From Bacilli bacterium (GTDB lineage Bacteria; Bacillota_I; Bacilli_A; RFN20; CAG-826): 64,000 nucleotides of DNA. Shown in pieces: positions 9,064 to 15,665 of the stretch. The stretch is taken from positions 1-64,000 of the forward strand of contig JAKSHZ010000007.1 of NCBI GenBank assembly GCA_024399115.1, in the 5' to 3' direction. Under the pieces are notes generated by a model. The model was not told the origin of the DNA and did no database searches. It saw only the letters and a program-made list of their open reading frames with translations. Position numbers and translations under genes: made by a program. Within the stretch, counting starts at the first letter, position 1. The number at the start of each line of letters is the position of its first letter.

Positions 9064-10602
9064 TTAGTTCATGCGGATTAAGTTTTGGATAAATGCATGA
9101 GCCATTTTGAAAGTATTCTTTCCGTAGAGTTTATCTAACATGTTTTCGAGATCTCTTAACTCGTCTTTAAGGAAGCCAATATTTAATGATTGGAACTTCT
9201 TTAAAATCTTGTTAGTGAAGATGAAGTCTAAACCATCAAGTTCAGATCCGCCACATGCGACATAAACTGGGATGAAGTCTTTCATTTGTTTTAAGATACG
9301 GTTACCAAATGCGAGTTTGAATTTCTTGATAACGAATGTATCGAGTTCATCAAACTTAGCAAGAACGCCACCAGAAACTGGGAATTCTTGTTTTGCTTTT
9401 GCGTATAATGCATCTAATTGAGAGTAAGGGAATTTGAGTGACTCTGTATCTTCAGCGTCGAATGGAATGCCTTTATCATCAAAGAATAATGAAATAGCAC
9501 GGTCATAGACTTTATCTGATATAGTGAATGTAGAGTCATCGTTGTTAGCTGTTCCAAAGAAGATAACGTTTTGAGGGATTAATAATTTACCTTCATTTAA
9601 GTGCTTTGGATCGCTACTTGTTGTAGTACCGATAAGTTCGATCTTCCAATCGTTAACGTTAGGCATTTCCATGATTGATAAGAATTCAGCAAAGTAATAT
9701 TCGATACGTGCTAAGTTCATTTCATCGAGGACGATGATGTTTAAGTCTTCACGATATCCTGAAACGTATAATGATTTTAAGAATTCTGTTTCGTTAAACT
9801 TCTTAGTGAATTCGTTATAGTAACCAATTAATTCAGTACGATCTTTCCATGATGGTTGAACAGCACAGATAGATGCGTCGAAGTTAATGAATTTACCTAA
9901 AGCATATGGTAAGGAAGTTTTACCAGTACCAGAGATACCTTCTAAAATAATTAACTTAGAAGTAGCCATACCAGCGAATAATTGTCTGATAGGTTCAATT
10001 TTGTAGTAAAGATGTAATCTAGATGCAGCGAATAATCTGAATCTGTTGCATAATTCTTCAAGTGAGAGACGGTCAACCTTTTCAATTGACATATCTTTAC
10101 CTTGATAGACGTGGTCAACGTTAACGAGTTTAGGGAATCTAGAATTAACTTCTTCAACAACATCTTGGTTTGCTTTTTGATCTGCTGGGTTACCTAATCC
10201 CATATATGTTGACTTTAAGTTTAAGATTTTATCTTTTTCAACGATTGCGTTGTAGAGTTCATAGTTTAAGTGTTCAACTTCAGTTCTTAAGTCGTCTTTT
10301 TCGATTTCTTTCTTTACGAATCTAACGTATTTACGGATTAATCTGAATAAGACATAGCCAATACCGAAGATAACAGCTGCTAATAAAATAGCGAATAAGA
10401 CAAAGAAGAACCAACCCCAGAATCCGAAATTGCCTTTGTAAGTTTGTAAATAAGTATTATATTCAGCGAAATCAGCGCCTACGCCTTTAAATGGTCCATC
10501 AGAACCAATCCAAGGTCTAGCAAATAATGTTACAAAGAATTTGCCAAGATTTCTTAAGACTGCTTTGATCATTTCGCCTAAGTACATGAAATATTCTGAC
10601 AT
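9064..10602 (-). CDS. Membrane-anchored McrB-like AAA+ (AAA_5) ATPase
   Basis: The 512-residue protein has one strong membrane helix (about 61-89) preceded by an amphipathic N-terminal stretch, a short coiled linker (95-130), and a C-terminal AAA+ module. Walker A is GISGTGKT (222-229), Walker B is IIVLDEMN (289-296), and sensor 1 is FFGTANNDD (348-356), followed by a YDRAISLFF arginine segment. The DEMN and GTxNxxD pattern is that of the McrB/MoxR-like AAA_5 group, whose members use GTP or ATP. McrB motors are normally soluble; anchoring one to the membrane beside SipW and its likely substrates is unusual. It is followed by a DUF2357 partner gene. The ribosome site AAGGAG lies in the end of the previous gene. 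Confidence 0.85.
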   Translation of the reverse strand: MSEYFMYLGEMIKAVLRNLGKFFVTLFARPWIGSDGPFKGVGADFAEYNTYLQTYKGNFGFWGWFFFVLFAILLAAVIFGIGYVLFRLIRKYVRFVKKEIEKDDLRTEVEHLNYELYNAIVEKDKILNLKSTYMGLGNPADQKANQDVVEEVNSRFPKLVNVDHVYQGKDMSIEKVDRLSLEELCNRFRLFAASRLHLYYKIEPIRQLFAGMATSKLIILEGISGTGKTSLPYALGKFINFDASICAVQPSWKDRTELIGYYNEFTKKFNETEFLKSLYVSGYREDLNIIVLDEMNLARIEYYFAEFLSIMEMPNVNDWKIELIGTTTSSDPKHLNEGKLLIPQNVIFFGTANNDDSTFTISDKVYDRAISLFFDDKGIPFDAEDTESLKFPYSQLDALYAKAKQEFPVSGGVLAKFDELDTFVIKKFKLAFGNRILKQMKDFIPVYVACGGSELDGLDFIFTNKILKKFQSLNIGFLKDELRDLENMLDKLYGKNTFKMAHAFIQNLIRMN

Positions 10603-10603
10603 A

Positions 10604-11794
10604 TTAACGGAAATCTCCTTGTCTATAGAGTTTAAAGTGAAGGCTTACACTGAATACACCTTCGGAAGTGTAATCTGTATTATCTCTATCCCAGCCTTCA
10701 AGGTAGATAGATAAGTTTAATGGGTGAGGAACTCCTGGTTGTAACTCTATTAAATAACCAGTATTTTCGTCCTCTGGATGTTTACTTACATCTGCTTCAT
10801 TTAGAGCAACACTTTGTTCCTCATAGAATTGAACATTTGTAGCTAAATCTTCGAGATCTAAAGGTCTTACACCTTTACGAGTACCTGCGTTGAAGCAAGA
10901 TGGTGTCCCATTAAATGATACATCCTCTTGAGCTTCAGGCAAATAAGCAATCTCGTGATTCTGATATTTTATATCACCGAATACGACCTCTTTTAGTTCG
11001 TTTGTGTCGTTATCGCGATAAAAATCATAATAATTATCGTTTTTAGAAGTATTTAATCGGCCCCCAAACACAGTAGTGCCATCCTTCTTTGGATCGATAA
11101 TTGTGAATTCATTGCCGTTTAGGGTATTTCTATCCAAAAGTGAAATACGCAATGATTTATCGATAGAATTCAAGCCAGTTCTATATTGAGCGATGTTTTT
11201 CTCAATAAGTTCTGATCTAACGCTATCGTACATTTGCGTTTTTTCGGCCTCATCAATAATCCCTAATTCAGCTATTTTCTTGTCCGCAACTGCTCTATAT
11301 TCGCTGTTAGCTTTGTTTGTTCCTTTTCTAACAGCTATAGATTCGTTTGTCTCAGTGTCTGATGCAACTCTTGTTGTCTCGCTATCAACAGTGACAACCA
11401 TGTGGTGAGTTGAGAAGAGATATATTTTCTTACTAAAGAAACCTGAGAATGCTTGGTATATGCTAGGCACACGAACGCCAGTGTGCGCGTATTGCGCGAT
11501 AAATTTAGGACTTTGAACCTCAGCATTAGATATCCACTCACTATGTTCTGATGTCATAGATGTGATAGGTTCAAATAAACCTATATCACCAAAATCATCA
11601 GCAGTGAGTGAATCTTTTGCGTGTTCAAAATCATCGTTCGTAGAAATCTTCAAATCAGCATCAGCATCGATAACTAAATCAATGCCTTCAATTGATAGAT
11701 TTGTAGCTCCCGCGAACCAAGCTATGGACATAGAAATAGATGAAATAATGAGAAGATTTAGCCCTAAAAATAGGTATAAATATCTCTTTTTCAT
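10604..11794 (-). CDS. Secreted TasA/camelysin-like protein with AWF signal and LEGWD motif (third of operon)
   Basis: This is a 396-residue exported protein of unknown family. The N-terminus is basic, then hydrophobic, and ends in SIAWFAGATNLSIEG, matching the SipW-type signal of TasA-like proteins (GTWAAF in TasA). The mature part is acidic and beta-rich. The C-terminus reads SIYLEGWDRD followed by a final beta strand, a motif shared with the next two upstream genes. No Shine-Dalgarno sequence is evident. It lies 43 bases after the previous gene and 1 base before the ATPase gene. It is probably a structural subunit or minor component of a surface fibre; this is inference from the signal and from the peptidase in the operon. 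Confidence 0.75.
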   Translation of the reverse strand: MKKRYLYLFLGLNLLIISSISMSIAWFAGATNLSIEGIDLVIDADADLKISTNDDFEHAKDSLTADDFGDIGLFEPITSMTSEHSEWISNAEVQSPKFIAQYAHTGVRVPSIYQAFSGFFSKKIYLFSTHHMVVTVDSETTRVASDTETNESIAVRKGTNKANSEYRAVADKKIAELGIIDEAEKTQMYDSVRSELIEKNIAQYRTGLNSIDKSLRISLLDRNTLNGNEFTIIDPKKDGTTVFGGRLNTSKNDNYYDFYRDNDTNELKEVVFGDIKYQNHEIAYLPEAQEDVSFNGTPSCFNAGTRKGVRPLDLEDLATNVQFYEEQSVALNEADVSKHPEDENTGYLIELQPGVPHPLNLSIYLEGWDRDNTDYTSEGVFSVSLHFKLYRQGDFR

Positions 11795-11837
11795 ATAAAT
11801 CTTTTGTGTTTGTAATAAGTTTTAAAATTAATTATGG

Positions 11838-12956
11838 TTATTTAACCATGAATTCAAGTGAAATTGAAAAATCGTTATGTTGAGTTTGGTCAACTACTTG
11901 TTTATCCCAACCTTCAAGATAGATTGATAAATCAACGAATGCTGCAGCATTATGACCATCGACTGCTTCTGTTGTAACGAAAGCGTTGTCTGTTGAGACT
12001 GCAGATTTTCTAGTCTCACATTTTTTTGCATGAGTTTCATCAACTAATTTAACACCTTTTAAGTGGTTAGCTTTGAAAGTAGTGCAATCATCTAATTCAA
12101 CAGTTGGATCTGCTGATTCAGTAGCTTCTTTGTGAGTGTCACCTTGGAATTCGCCGTAAGCGATTTCTTCATATTTTCCAGTTGAAACATCATACTTATA
12201 ATCATAATAAATATCTTTATTAAGATTTAAAACGCCGCCAACAGCTAATTCGTTTGCAGCATCTGCAGTTGGATTAAAGATATAGTTACCACTTGCATTA
12301 TCAGCAGTAGGGAAATCAACTTTACATCTAACAGCTTCTCTTAAATTGTAATCAGTGTTATCTGTAATATCGTTAACATCGAATTTACTTAAGTAGATTG
12401 CTTTACCGTTTTGATATGATGGTGTAGCATCAGCATCAGTAGTTTTTACTCTGAAAGCTAATGGAATTTTCATATAATCTGTTTTTTCAGCATCATGGTC
12501 ACCACTGAGAGCTGGAGTCTTTTTGAAACCGCCCCATGATGTGTGAGCATCTTCGTTTTTCCAAGAACCAGAAGTAATTGGAGTAAATGTGCCGTCTGAG
12601 TATCCAGTGTCTTTAACAAATTCCATTAAGACATTTTGAATGAAGTTACCTTTTACCCAGTAAATGACTTCATCGTCAATGTCTTCTTTTGTAATTTGAT
12701 CTAAAGCAATGTCGCTTGCAAAAGTTGTTTCAAATGTTCCAGAAAGATCTAAACCATCTGGTGCACGTAATCCAACTTCGATTTCATCACCGACGTTGCT
12801 AATTGATGCACCTTTGAAATCTACAGAAACGTTCTTTTGGTATGAATACCATGCGTATGTACCTGTAGCAGCACCTGCAGCACCTGCGATAATCATTGTA
12901 TATAATGCAGCTGTAATTATTTTCTTTGTTTTATTGTTTTTAATTTGGGTACGCAT
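11838..12956 (-). CDS. Secreted TasA/camelysin-like protein with AWY signal and LEGWD motif (second of operon)
   Basis: The 372-residue protein begins with a basic segment and a hydrophobic helix rich in Ala and Gly, ending in GTYAWYSYQKNVSVDF, a SipW-type signal. The mature part is acidic and Thr/Asp-rich, like extracellular beta-sandwich fibre subunits. It ends in SIYLEGWDKQ and a last strand SISLEFMVK. The start overlaps the previous coding region by 17 bases and has an AGGAG site within it, so the two are co-translated. The close match of the LEGWD end to the 396-residue neighbour points to paralogues in one assembly. Confidence 0.75.
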   Translation of the reverse strand: MRTQIKNNKTKKIITAALYTMIIAGAAGAATGTYAWYSYQKNVSVDFKGASISNVGDEIEVGLRAPDGLDLSGTFETTFASDIALDQITKEDIDDEVIYWVKGNFIQNVLMEFVKDTGYSDGTFTPITSGSWKNEDAHTSWGGFKKTPALSGDHDAEKTDYMKIPLAFRVKTTDADATPSYQNGKAIYLSKFDVNDITDNTDYNLREAVRCKVDFPTADNASGNYIFNPTADAANELAVGGVLNLNKDIYYDYKYDVSTGKYEEIAYGEFQGDTHKEATESADPTVELDDCTTFKANHLKGVKLVDETHAKKCETRKSAVSTDNAFVTTEAVDGHNAAAFVDLSIYLEGWDKQVVDQTQHNDFSISLEFMVK

Positions 12957-13722
12957 TGATTGTTGCTCCTATTCTAAGTGAAGAATTTTGAGGAACTGCT
13001 CCTCCTCCTTCAGGATCCCAGCCTTCAAGCCAAAAAAGGTAAGTATATCTTCTTGTTTCAGTTGGGGCTAAAGTATTTCTTATTGTAGCGATTGTATCGT
13101 CAGATTCGAATGGTTCAGCTTCGCCATAATAGTTAGCTTCGCCTGGTTTTCCGGAAACGTATTCTTTAGCATATAACCCGTTATTATCAAAAAGTGTATT
13201 TGATCTACGAGCATAAACTACAGGGTCATTTCCTTCCTCAAAAACCATAAATCTTAAATATTGGTCTAGCGATGGAACATCGTTTGTTGGAATTTTATTT
13301 TCTACGATATTAATATTCATATCGTATCCAGCAGATGTTGCACCTACATTCTTAATGAAAAAAGTGTACTTAAAAAAGCTTAATCCACGTTCTGAACGTT
13401 GACCTAATTCGTAAGTAGTTTCTTCGTTATCGATCTGTTCAAATGAACAATCTTTTGAAGTAAGGAAATTACTATAAGTACATTGTCCTGTAATACTACC
13501 GAATCCTGTTGTACTCAAATATGAGGTGCTGTTGTCAAACGCAGAATGTGTATCCATTGTAAGAGCTACGCCTTCGTTTTTTAAATTGACAGTGAAAGTA
13601 CCTACTGATTGACCGAGGAATGCAACGACGACCAAAGCAGTAACACCTGTAGCGCCAATTCCAGAAACGATTGCGACTCGTCTATTTCTTTTTTTCTTTT
13701 TAACTAGACTTAAATCGTACAT
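12940..13722 (-). CDS. Secreted TasA/camelysin-like protein, first gene of the riboswitch operon
   Basis: This is a 260-residue protein with a strongly basic N-terminus (KKKKRNRR) and one hydrophobic helix (about 16-35) followed by GTFTVNLKNEG. It is the same layout as the AWF proteins but without the Trp. The mature part has beta-rich stretches such as FFKYTFFIKNVG, and the C-terminus has YLFWLEGWDPEGG, the LEGWD motif shared with the next two genes. The recurring phrase resembles the camelysin/TasA fold, in which a final strand completes the sheet. No strong ribosome site is visible (GCGAAGAA). The ATG lies about 63 bases past the riboswitch terminator. Confidence 0.7.
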   Translation of the reverse strand: MYDLSLVKKKKRNRRVAIVSGIGATGVTALVVVAFLGQSVGTFTVNLKNEGVALTMDTHSAFDNSTSYLSTTGFGSITGQCTYSNFLTSKDCSFEQIDNEETTYELGQRSERGLSFFKYTFFIKNVGATSAGYDMNINIVENKIPTNDVPSLDQYLRFMVFEEGNDPVVYARRSNTLFDNNGLYAKEYVSGKPGEANYYGEAEPFESDDTIATIRNTLAPTETRRYTYLFWLEGWDPEGGGAVPQNSSLRIGATINAYPN

Positions 13723-13784
13723 GAAAATGAGTTCTTCGCTTAATGTTTAATAATAAATTTTTATGTCCCTATAAAGAATTTCCA

Positions 13785-13850
13785 ATAAAAAAGCCAGTCG
13801 CCTATTATCCATTACGGTGGTTTTTTGGAAAACCTTTCGGCAACTGGCTA
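13785..13850 (-). terminator. Expression-platform terminator of c-di-GMP riboswitch 1
   Basis: On the minus strand, arm AGCCAGTTGCC (13840-13850) pairs with GGCGACTGGCT (13793-13803), an 11-bp stem with one wobble pair, followed by TTTTTTATT. The 5' arm is also the 3' end of the aptamer, so ligand binding and termination are mutually dependent. Confidence 0.88.
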
Positions 13851-13912
13851 TCTAAATTCTAGACCCTTTAGTTTTGCGTCACTGAATCGCTTCAGTTTTG
13901 CTTTTGTCGGTG
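13836..13912 (-). promoter_or_regulatory. c-di-GMP-I (GEMM) riboswitch controlling the SipW/AAA+/EAL operon
   Basis: Minus-strand RNA contains the GEMM-I core in order: AAAAGCAAAAC, a hairpin CTGAAGCGATTCAG, TGACGCAAAAC, a second stem (AGGGTCTA and TAGATAGCC), then AGTTGCCGAAAGG. Known c-di-GMP-I aptamers have GCAAAC, GGGACGCAAAGCC and GGTAGC at these positions. Promoter, aptamer and terminator are correctly spaced, and the operon it controls encodes an EAL enzyme. Recognition is from consensus memory; an Rfam search would settle it. Confidence 0.9.
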
Positions 13913-13918
13913 TTTATT

Positions 13919-13946
13919 TTATAAGATTACTATTAAATAAGTCAAA
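13919..13946 (-). promoter_or_regulatory. Promoter of the nine-gene c-di-GMP operon
   Basis: Minus strand TTGACT (13941-13946) and TATAAA (13919-13924) have a 16-base spacer. The start expected about 7 bases downstream falls at the 5' edge of the riboswitch. Confidence 0.65.
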
Positions 13947-13992
13947 TCATTTTGTTTTATTTATACTACACAAAATACTTATTTAATAAATT

Positions 13993-14022
13993 AAATAAAA
14001 AATAGTCGCTTTCACGACTATT
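13993..14022 (-). terminator. Terminator of the small membrane protein gene
   Basis: Minus strand AATAGTCG (14015-14022) and CGACTATT (14001-14008) form a perfect 8-bp stem followed by TTTTATTT. It overlaps the stop codon of the gene. Confidence 0.88.
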
Positions 14023-14380
14023 TGTTTTCTTCTTTTTTCTCATTCATCATTTCTTCAAGAAGTTTCTTTTTAAGAGCTTCTTTTTCGTCGTCAGATAAAT
14101 CGTTAATTGAAACTTTTTTCTTTGTTGAAGAAGTTTTAAATAATTTTATCGTAATAAATAAGTTAACGCCTAATAAAACAACTAGTGGAAGAACATCTAA
14201 AATCAAAATTCTAATTGGATCAATTTGGAACCATCCAAGGAATGTTGATTGATCTATTTCTGCTTTTGATCCAGGCATTTTAGCTAAGATAATAATACTA
14301 AAAACAAAAAGTAATACAGTAAGTAAAACGTCAGCGCATAAACCAGCAATAATTAGTGCTTTTTTAGCATTTGGTTTCAT
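14018..14380 (-). CDS. Small two-helix membrane protein with SipW-like C-terminal tail
   Basis: This is a 120-residue protein with membrane helices at about 8-32 and 55-78 and a charged cytoplasmic tail. No named family is recognised. The last 30 residues (NDLSDDEKEALKKKLLEEMM) match the end of the SipW peptidase (LSDKQKEELKQQMLNEM) in spacing and polarity, which points to a shared binding partner or common ancestry. It has its own promoter and a strong ribosome site (GGAGGA), and lies between the AWF protein gene and the SipW operon on the same strand. Inference: an accessory factor of the SipW export system. Confidence 0.75.
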   Translation of the reverse strand: MKPNAKKALIIAGLCADVLLTVLLFVFSIIILAKMPGSKAEIDQSTFLGWFQIDPIRILILDVLPLVVLLGVNLFITIKLFKTSSTKKKVSINDLSDDEKEALKKKLLEEMMNEKKEENK

Positions 14381-14415
14381 TTAAAATATTCCTCCGTAGT
14401 TAGACTTTCTTATTT

Positions 14416-14444
14416 ATCATACATTTAAACTTTTTTGATTACAA
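14416..14444 (-). promoter_or_regulatory. Promoter of the small membrane protein gene
   Basis: Minus strand TTGTAA (14439-14444) and TATGAT (14416-14421) are separated by exactly 17 bases. Confidence 0.6.
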
Positions 14445-14472
14445 TATAGTTTTATAAAATATAGTTCTAAAT

Positions 14473-14497
14473 TAAAAAAAGACGGGCGAACCCGTCT
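14473..14497 (-). terminator. Terminator of the AWF protein gene
   Basis: A GACGGG/CCCGTC stem (14481-14486 with 14491-14496) with a 4-base loop is followed on the minus strand by seven T. Confidence 0.9.
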
Positions 14498-14517
14498 AAT
14501 TTTTTAATTTATTAAAA

Positions 14518-15303
14518 TTATGCACCTGTGTGAATTGCTTCATTAACAGTAAATGCAATGGAAACAGAGATAGAATCTAAGTTGATTGCGTTTGCTGTTG
14601 TGCAGTTTTCGTTTTCTCCATCAAAGAAGAGATAAACAGTAACTTTTGTAGGTGAAGTTGTATTAATTACTGAGTCTTCTTGTAAAGCTGTAGAATAAAC
14701 AGTTTTAGATCCTGAAGCAGCGTCATAAACATATTTTTGTGTTGTTGCTGCAGAAGAAGGATCATCTGAGTCACCATAAACAACATAACATGTTAAGCAT
14801 TTATTTAAATTTGAAGATTTTGTTGCGTTGAAAGTAACATCTGCTTGAATACCTTTGCCTGTTTCGACCGCAGCAGAACCTTCTGCTAAACCGATGTAGA
14901 ATGAATTAAAGACATAGTAGTCTTTTGTAGAAACTGAACCTTTGTTACTAGCTTCAGAAATAGTTAATTGAGTTTGGCTTCCAGTTTTAGCAGCACCGTT
15001 AGTTGTTGTTTCGCCTGAAGCTGAGAACCAGTTATTAGCTGTAACCTTATCAGCAATAGCACTTGTAGTATATGAAACAGGAAGCAAAGTTCCTGAAACG
15101 CCTAAATCGATTTCATCTAATGTAGCAAGAGTGCTTGTTTTAGAAATTACTAAGAAAGTAGATTCTGATTTAGCAGTAACTGTCATACCAGTTGCCCTAA
15201 CAGCTGTGTTCATTGAGAACCATGCAACAGTACCAGTAACAGTAGCAGCAGTTGACATAACTAACATTGCTAATGCTGGGACTAAAATTTTTGATTTTTT
15301 CAT
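14518..15303 (-). CDS. Secreted AWF-motif (TasA/camelysin-like) protein, monocistronic
   Basis: The 261-residue exported protein has the signal segment KKSKILVPALAMLVMST followed by GTVAWFSMNTAVRATG, the clearest SipW-type signal in the window. The mature protein is Ser/Thr-rich with low charge, typical of a repeating extracellular beta subunit. Near the C-terminus VYLFFDGENENCTT occupies the place of the LEGWD motif of the operon proteins, followed by a final strand SISVSIAFTV. Three cysteines (two close together in KCLTCYV) could form a disulphide. It has a strong ribosome site (AAGGAG), its own promoter and terminator, and a structured attenuator leader. It may be the major fibre subunit, with the operon proteins as minor parts; this is inference. 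Confidence 0.75.
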   Translation of the reverse strand: MKKSKILVPALAMLVMSTAATVTGTVAWFSMNTAVRATGMTVTAKSESTFLVISKTSTLATLDEIDLGVSGTLLPVSYTTSAIADKVTANNWFSASGETTTNGAAKTGSQTQLTISEASNKGSVSTKDYYVFNSFYIGLAEGSAAVETGKGIQADVTFNATKSSNLNKCLTCYVVYGDSDDPSSAATTQKYVYDAASGSKTVYSTALQEDSVINTTSPTKVTVYLFFDGENENCTTANAINLDSISVSIAFTVNEAIHTGA

Positions 15304-15431
15304 AATTAATTTTTCTCCTTATTGGCTTAAACGAACAAAAACATCCAATTAAGCCTTTTTAATTGAATGGACAATAGGATATCTTCCTCCGGCCTTCGAA
15401 TAAGGGACAGTTTCTTAAGCTTTCTGGAAGC
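15304..15431 (-). promoter_or_regulatory. Structured 5' leader with attenuator before the AWF protein gene
   Basis: A leader of about 128 bases lies between the predicted start and the ATG. It begins with CTTCC that can pair with GGAAG about 40 bases on, enclosing a CCTT-ATTCG-AAGG hairpin. A terminator follows, and then a mutually exclusive hairpin: GGCTTAA (in the loop and 3' arm of the terminator) pairs with TTAAGCC just before the ribosome site. It does not match any riboswitch class I recognise, including c-di-GMP-I and II. Confidence 0.5.
15335..15369 (-). terminator. Attenuator terminator in the AWF gene leader
   Basis: Minus strand CATTCAATTAA pairs with TTAATTGGATG (one wobble) around a 6-base loop, followed by TTTTTGTT. 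It is located 32 bases before the start codon, so it must be read through for expression. Confidence 0.75.
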
Positions 15432-15437
15432 ATAAAA

Positions 15438-15467
15438 ATAATAGCCTTTTTCTTAATGTTTAGTCAA
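15438..15467 (-). promoter_or_regulatory. Promoter of the AWF protein gene
   Basis: Minus strand TTGACT (15462-15467) and TATTAT (15438-15443) have an 18-base spacer, giving a start near 15431. Confidence 0.6.
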
Positions 15468-15516
15468 ACAATATTTTGTAATTACTAAGTAATTAAATTT
15501 ATATGATTTATAGGTG

Positions 15517-15583
15517 ATCGCATTATTCTTTCGCTTTGTGTGCGCATATTTTTTTAAAAGGATTATTAAGAGAATAATGCGAT
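15517..15583. repeat. Perfect 13-bp inverted repeat between divergent promoters
   Basis: ATCGCATTATTCT at 15517-15529 is repeated in inverse at 15571-15583 with 41 bases between. It lies upstream of both the minus-strand AWF promoter and the plus-strand esterase promoter, so it is probably a DNA-level element rather than part of an mRNA. Confidence 0.8.
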
Positions 15584-15606
15584 TAGAATATTACATTGTT
15601 ATTATT

Positions 15607-15635
15607 TTGTTTATATTTTTATTGTTATTTATAAA
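15607..15635 (+). promoter_or_regulatory. Promoter of the esterase lipoprotein gene
   Basis: TTGTTT (15607-15612) and TATAAA (15630-15635) are separated by 17 bases, about 30 bases before the ATG. The region is very AT-rich, so chance matches are possible. Confidence 0.4.
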
Positions 15636-15665
15636 ATAGATATTATTCAAGAAGAGGTAAATATT

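Noticed and set aside
7242..10602. Ordinary McrBC type IV restriction system
   Set aside because: No PD-(D/E)xK nuclease motif and no DNA-binding N-terminal domain are visible; the motor is membrane-anchored and sits within an export operon.
15304..15431. Third c-di-GMP-I riboswitch before the AWF gene
   Set aside because: The GACGCAAA and GGTAGC-like core segments are missing, so only an unassigned structured leader is claimed.
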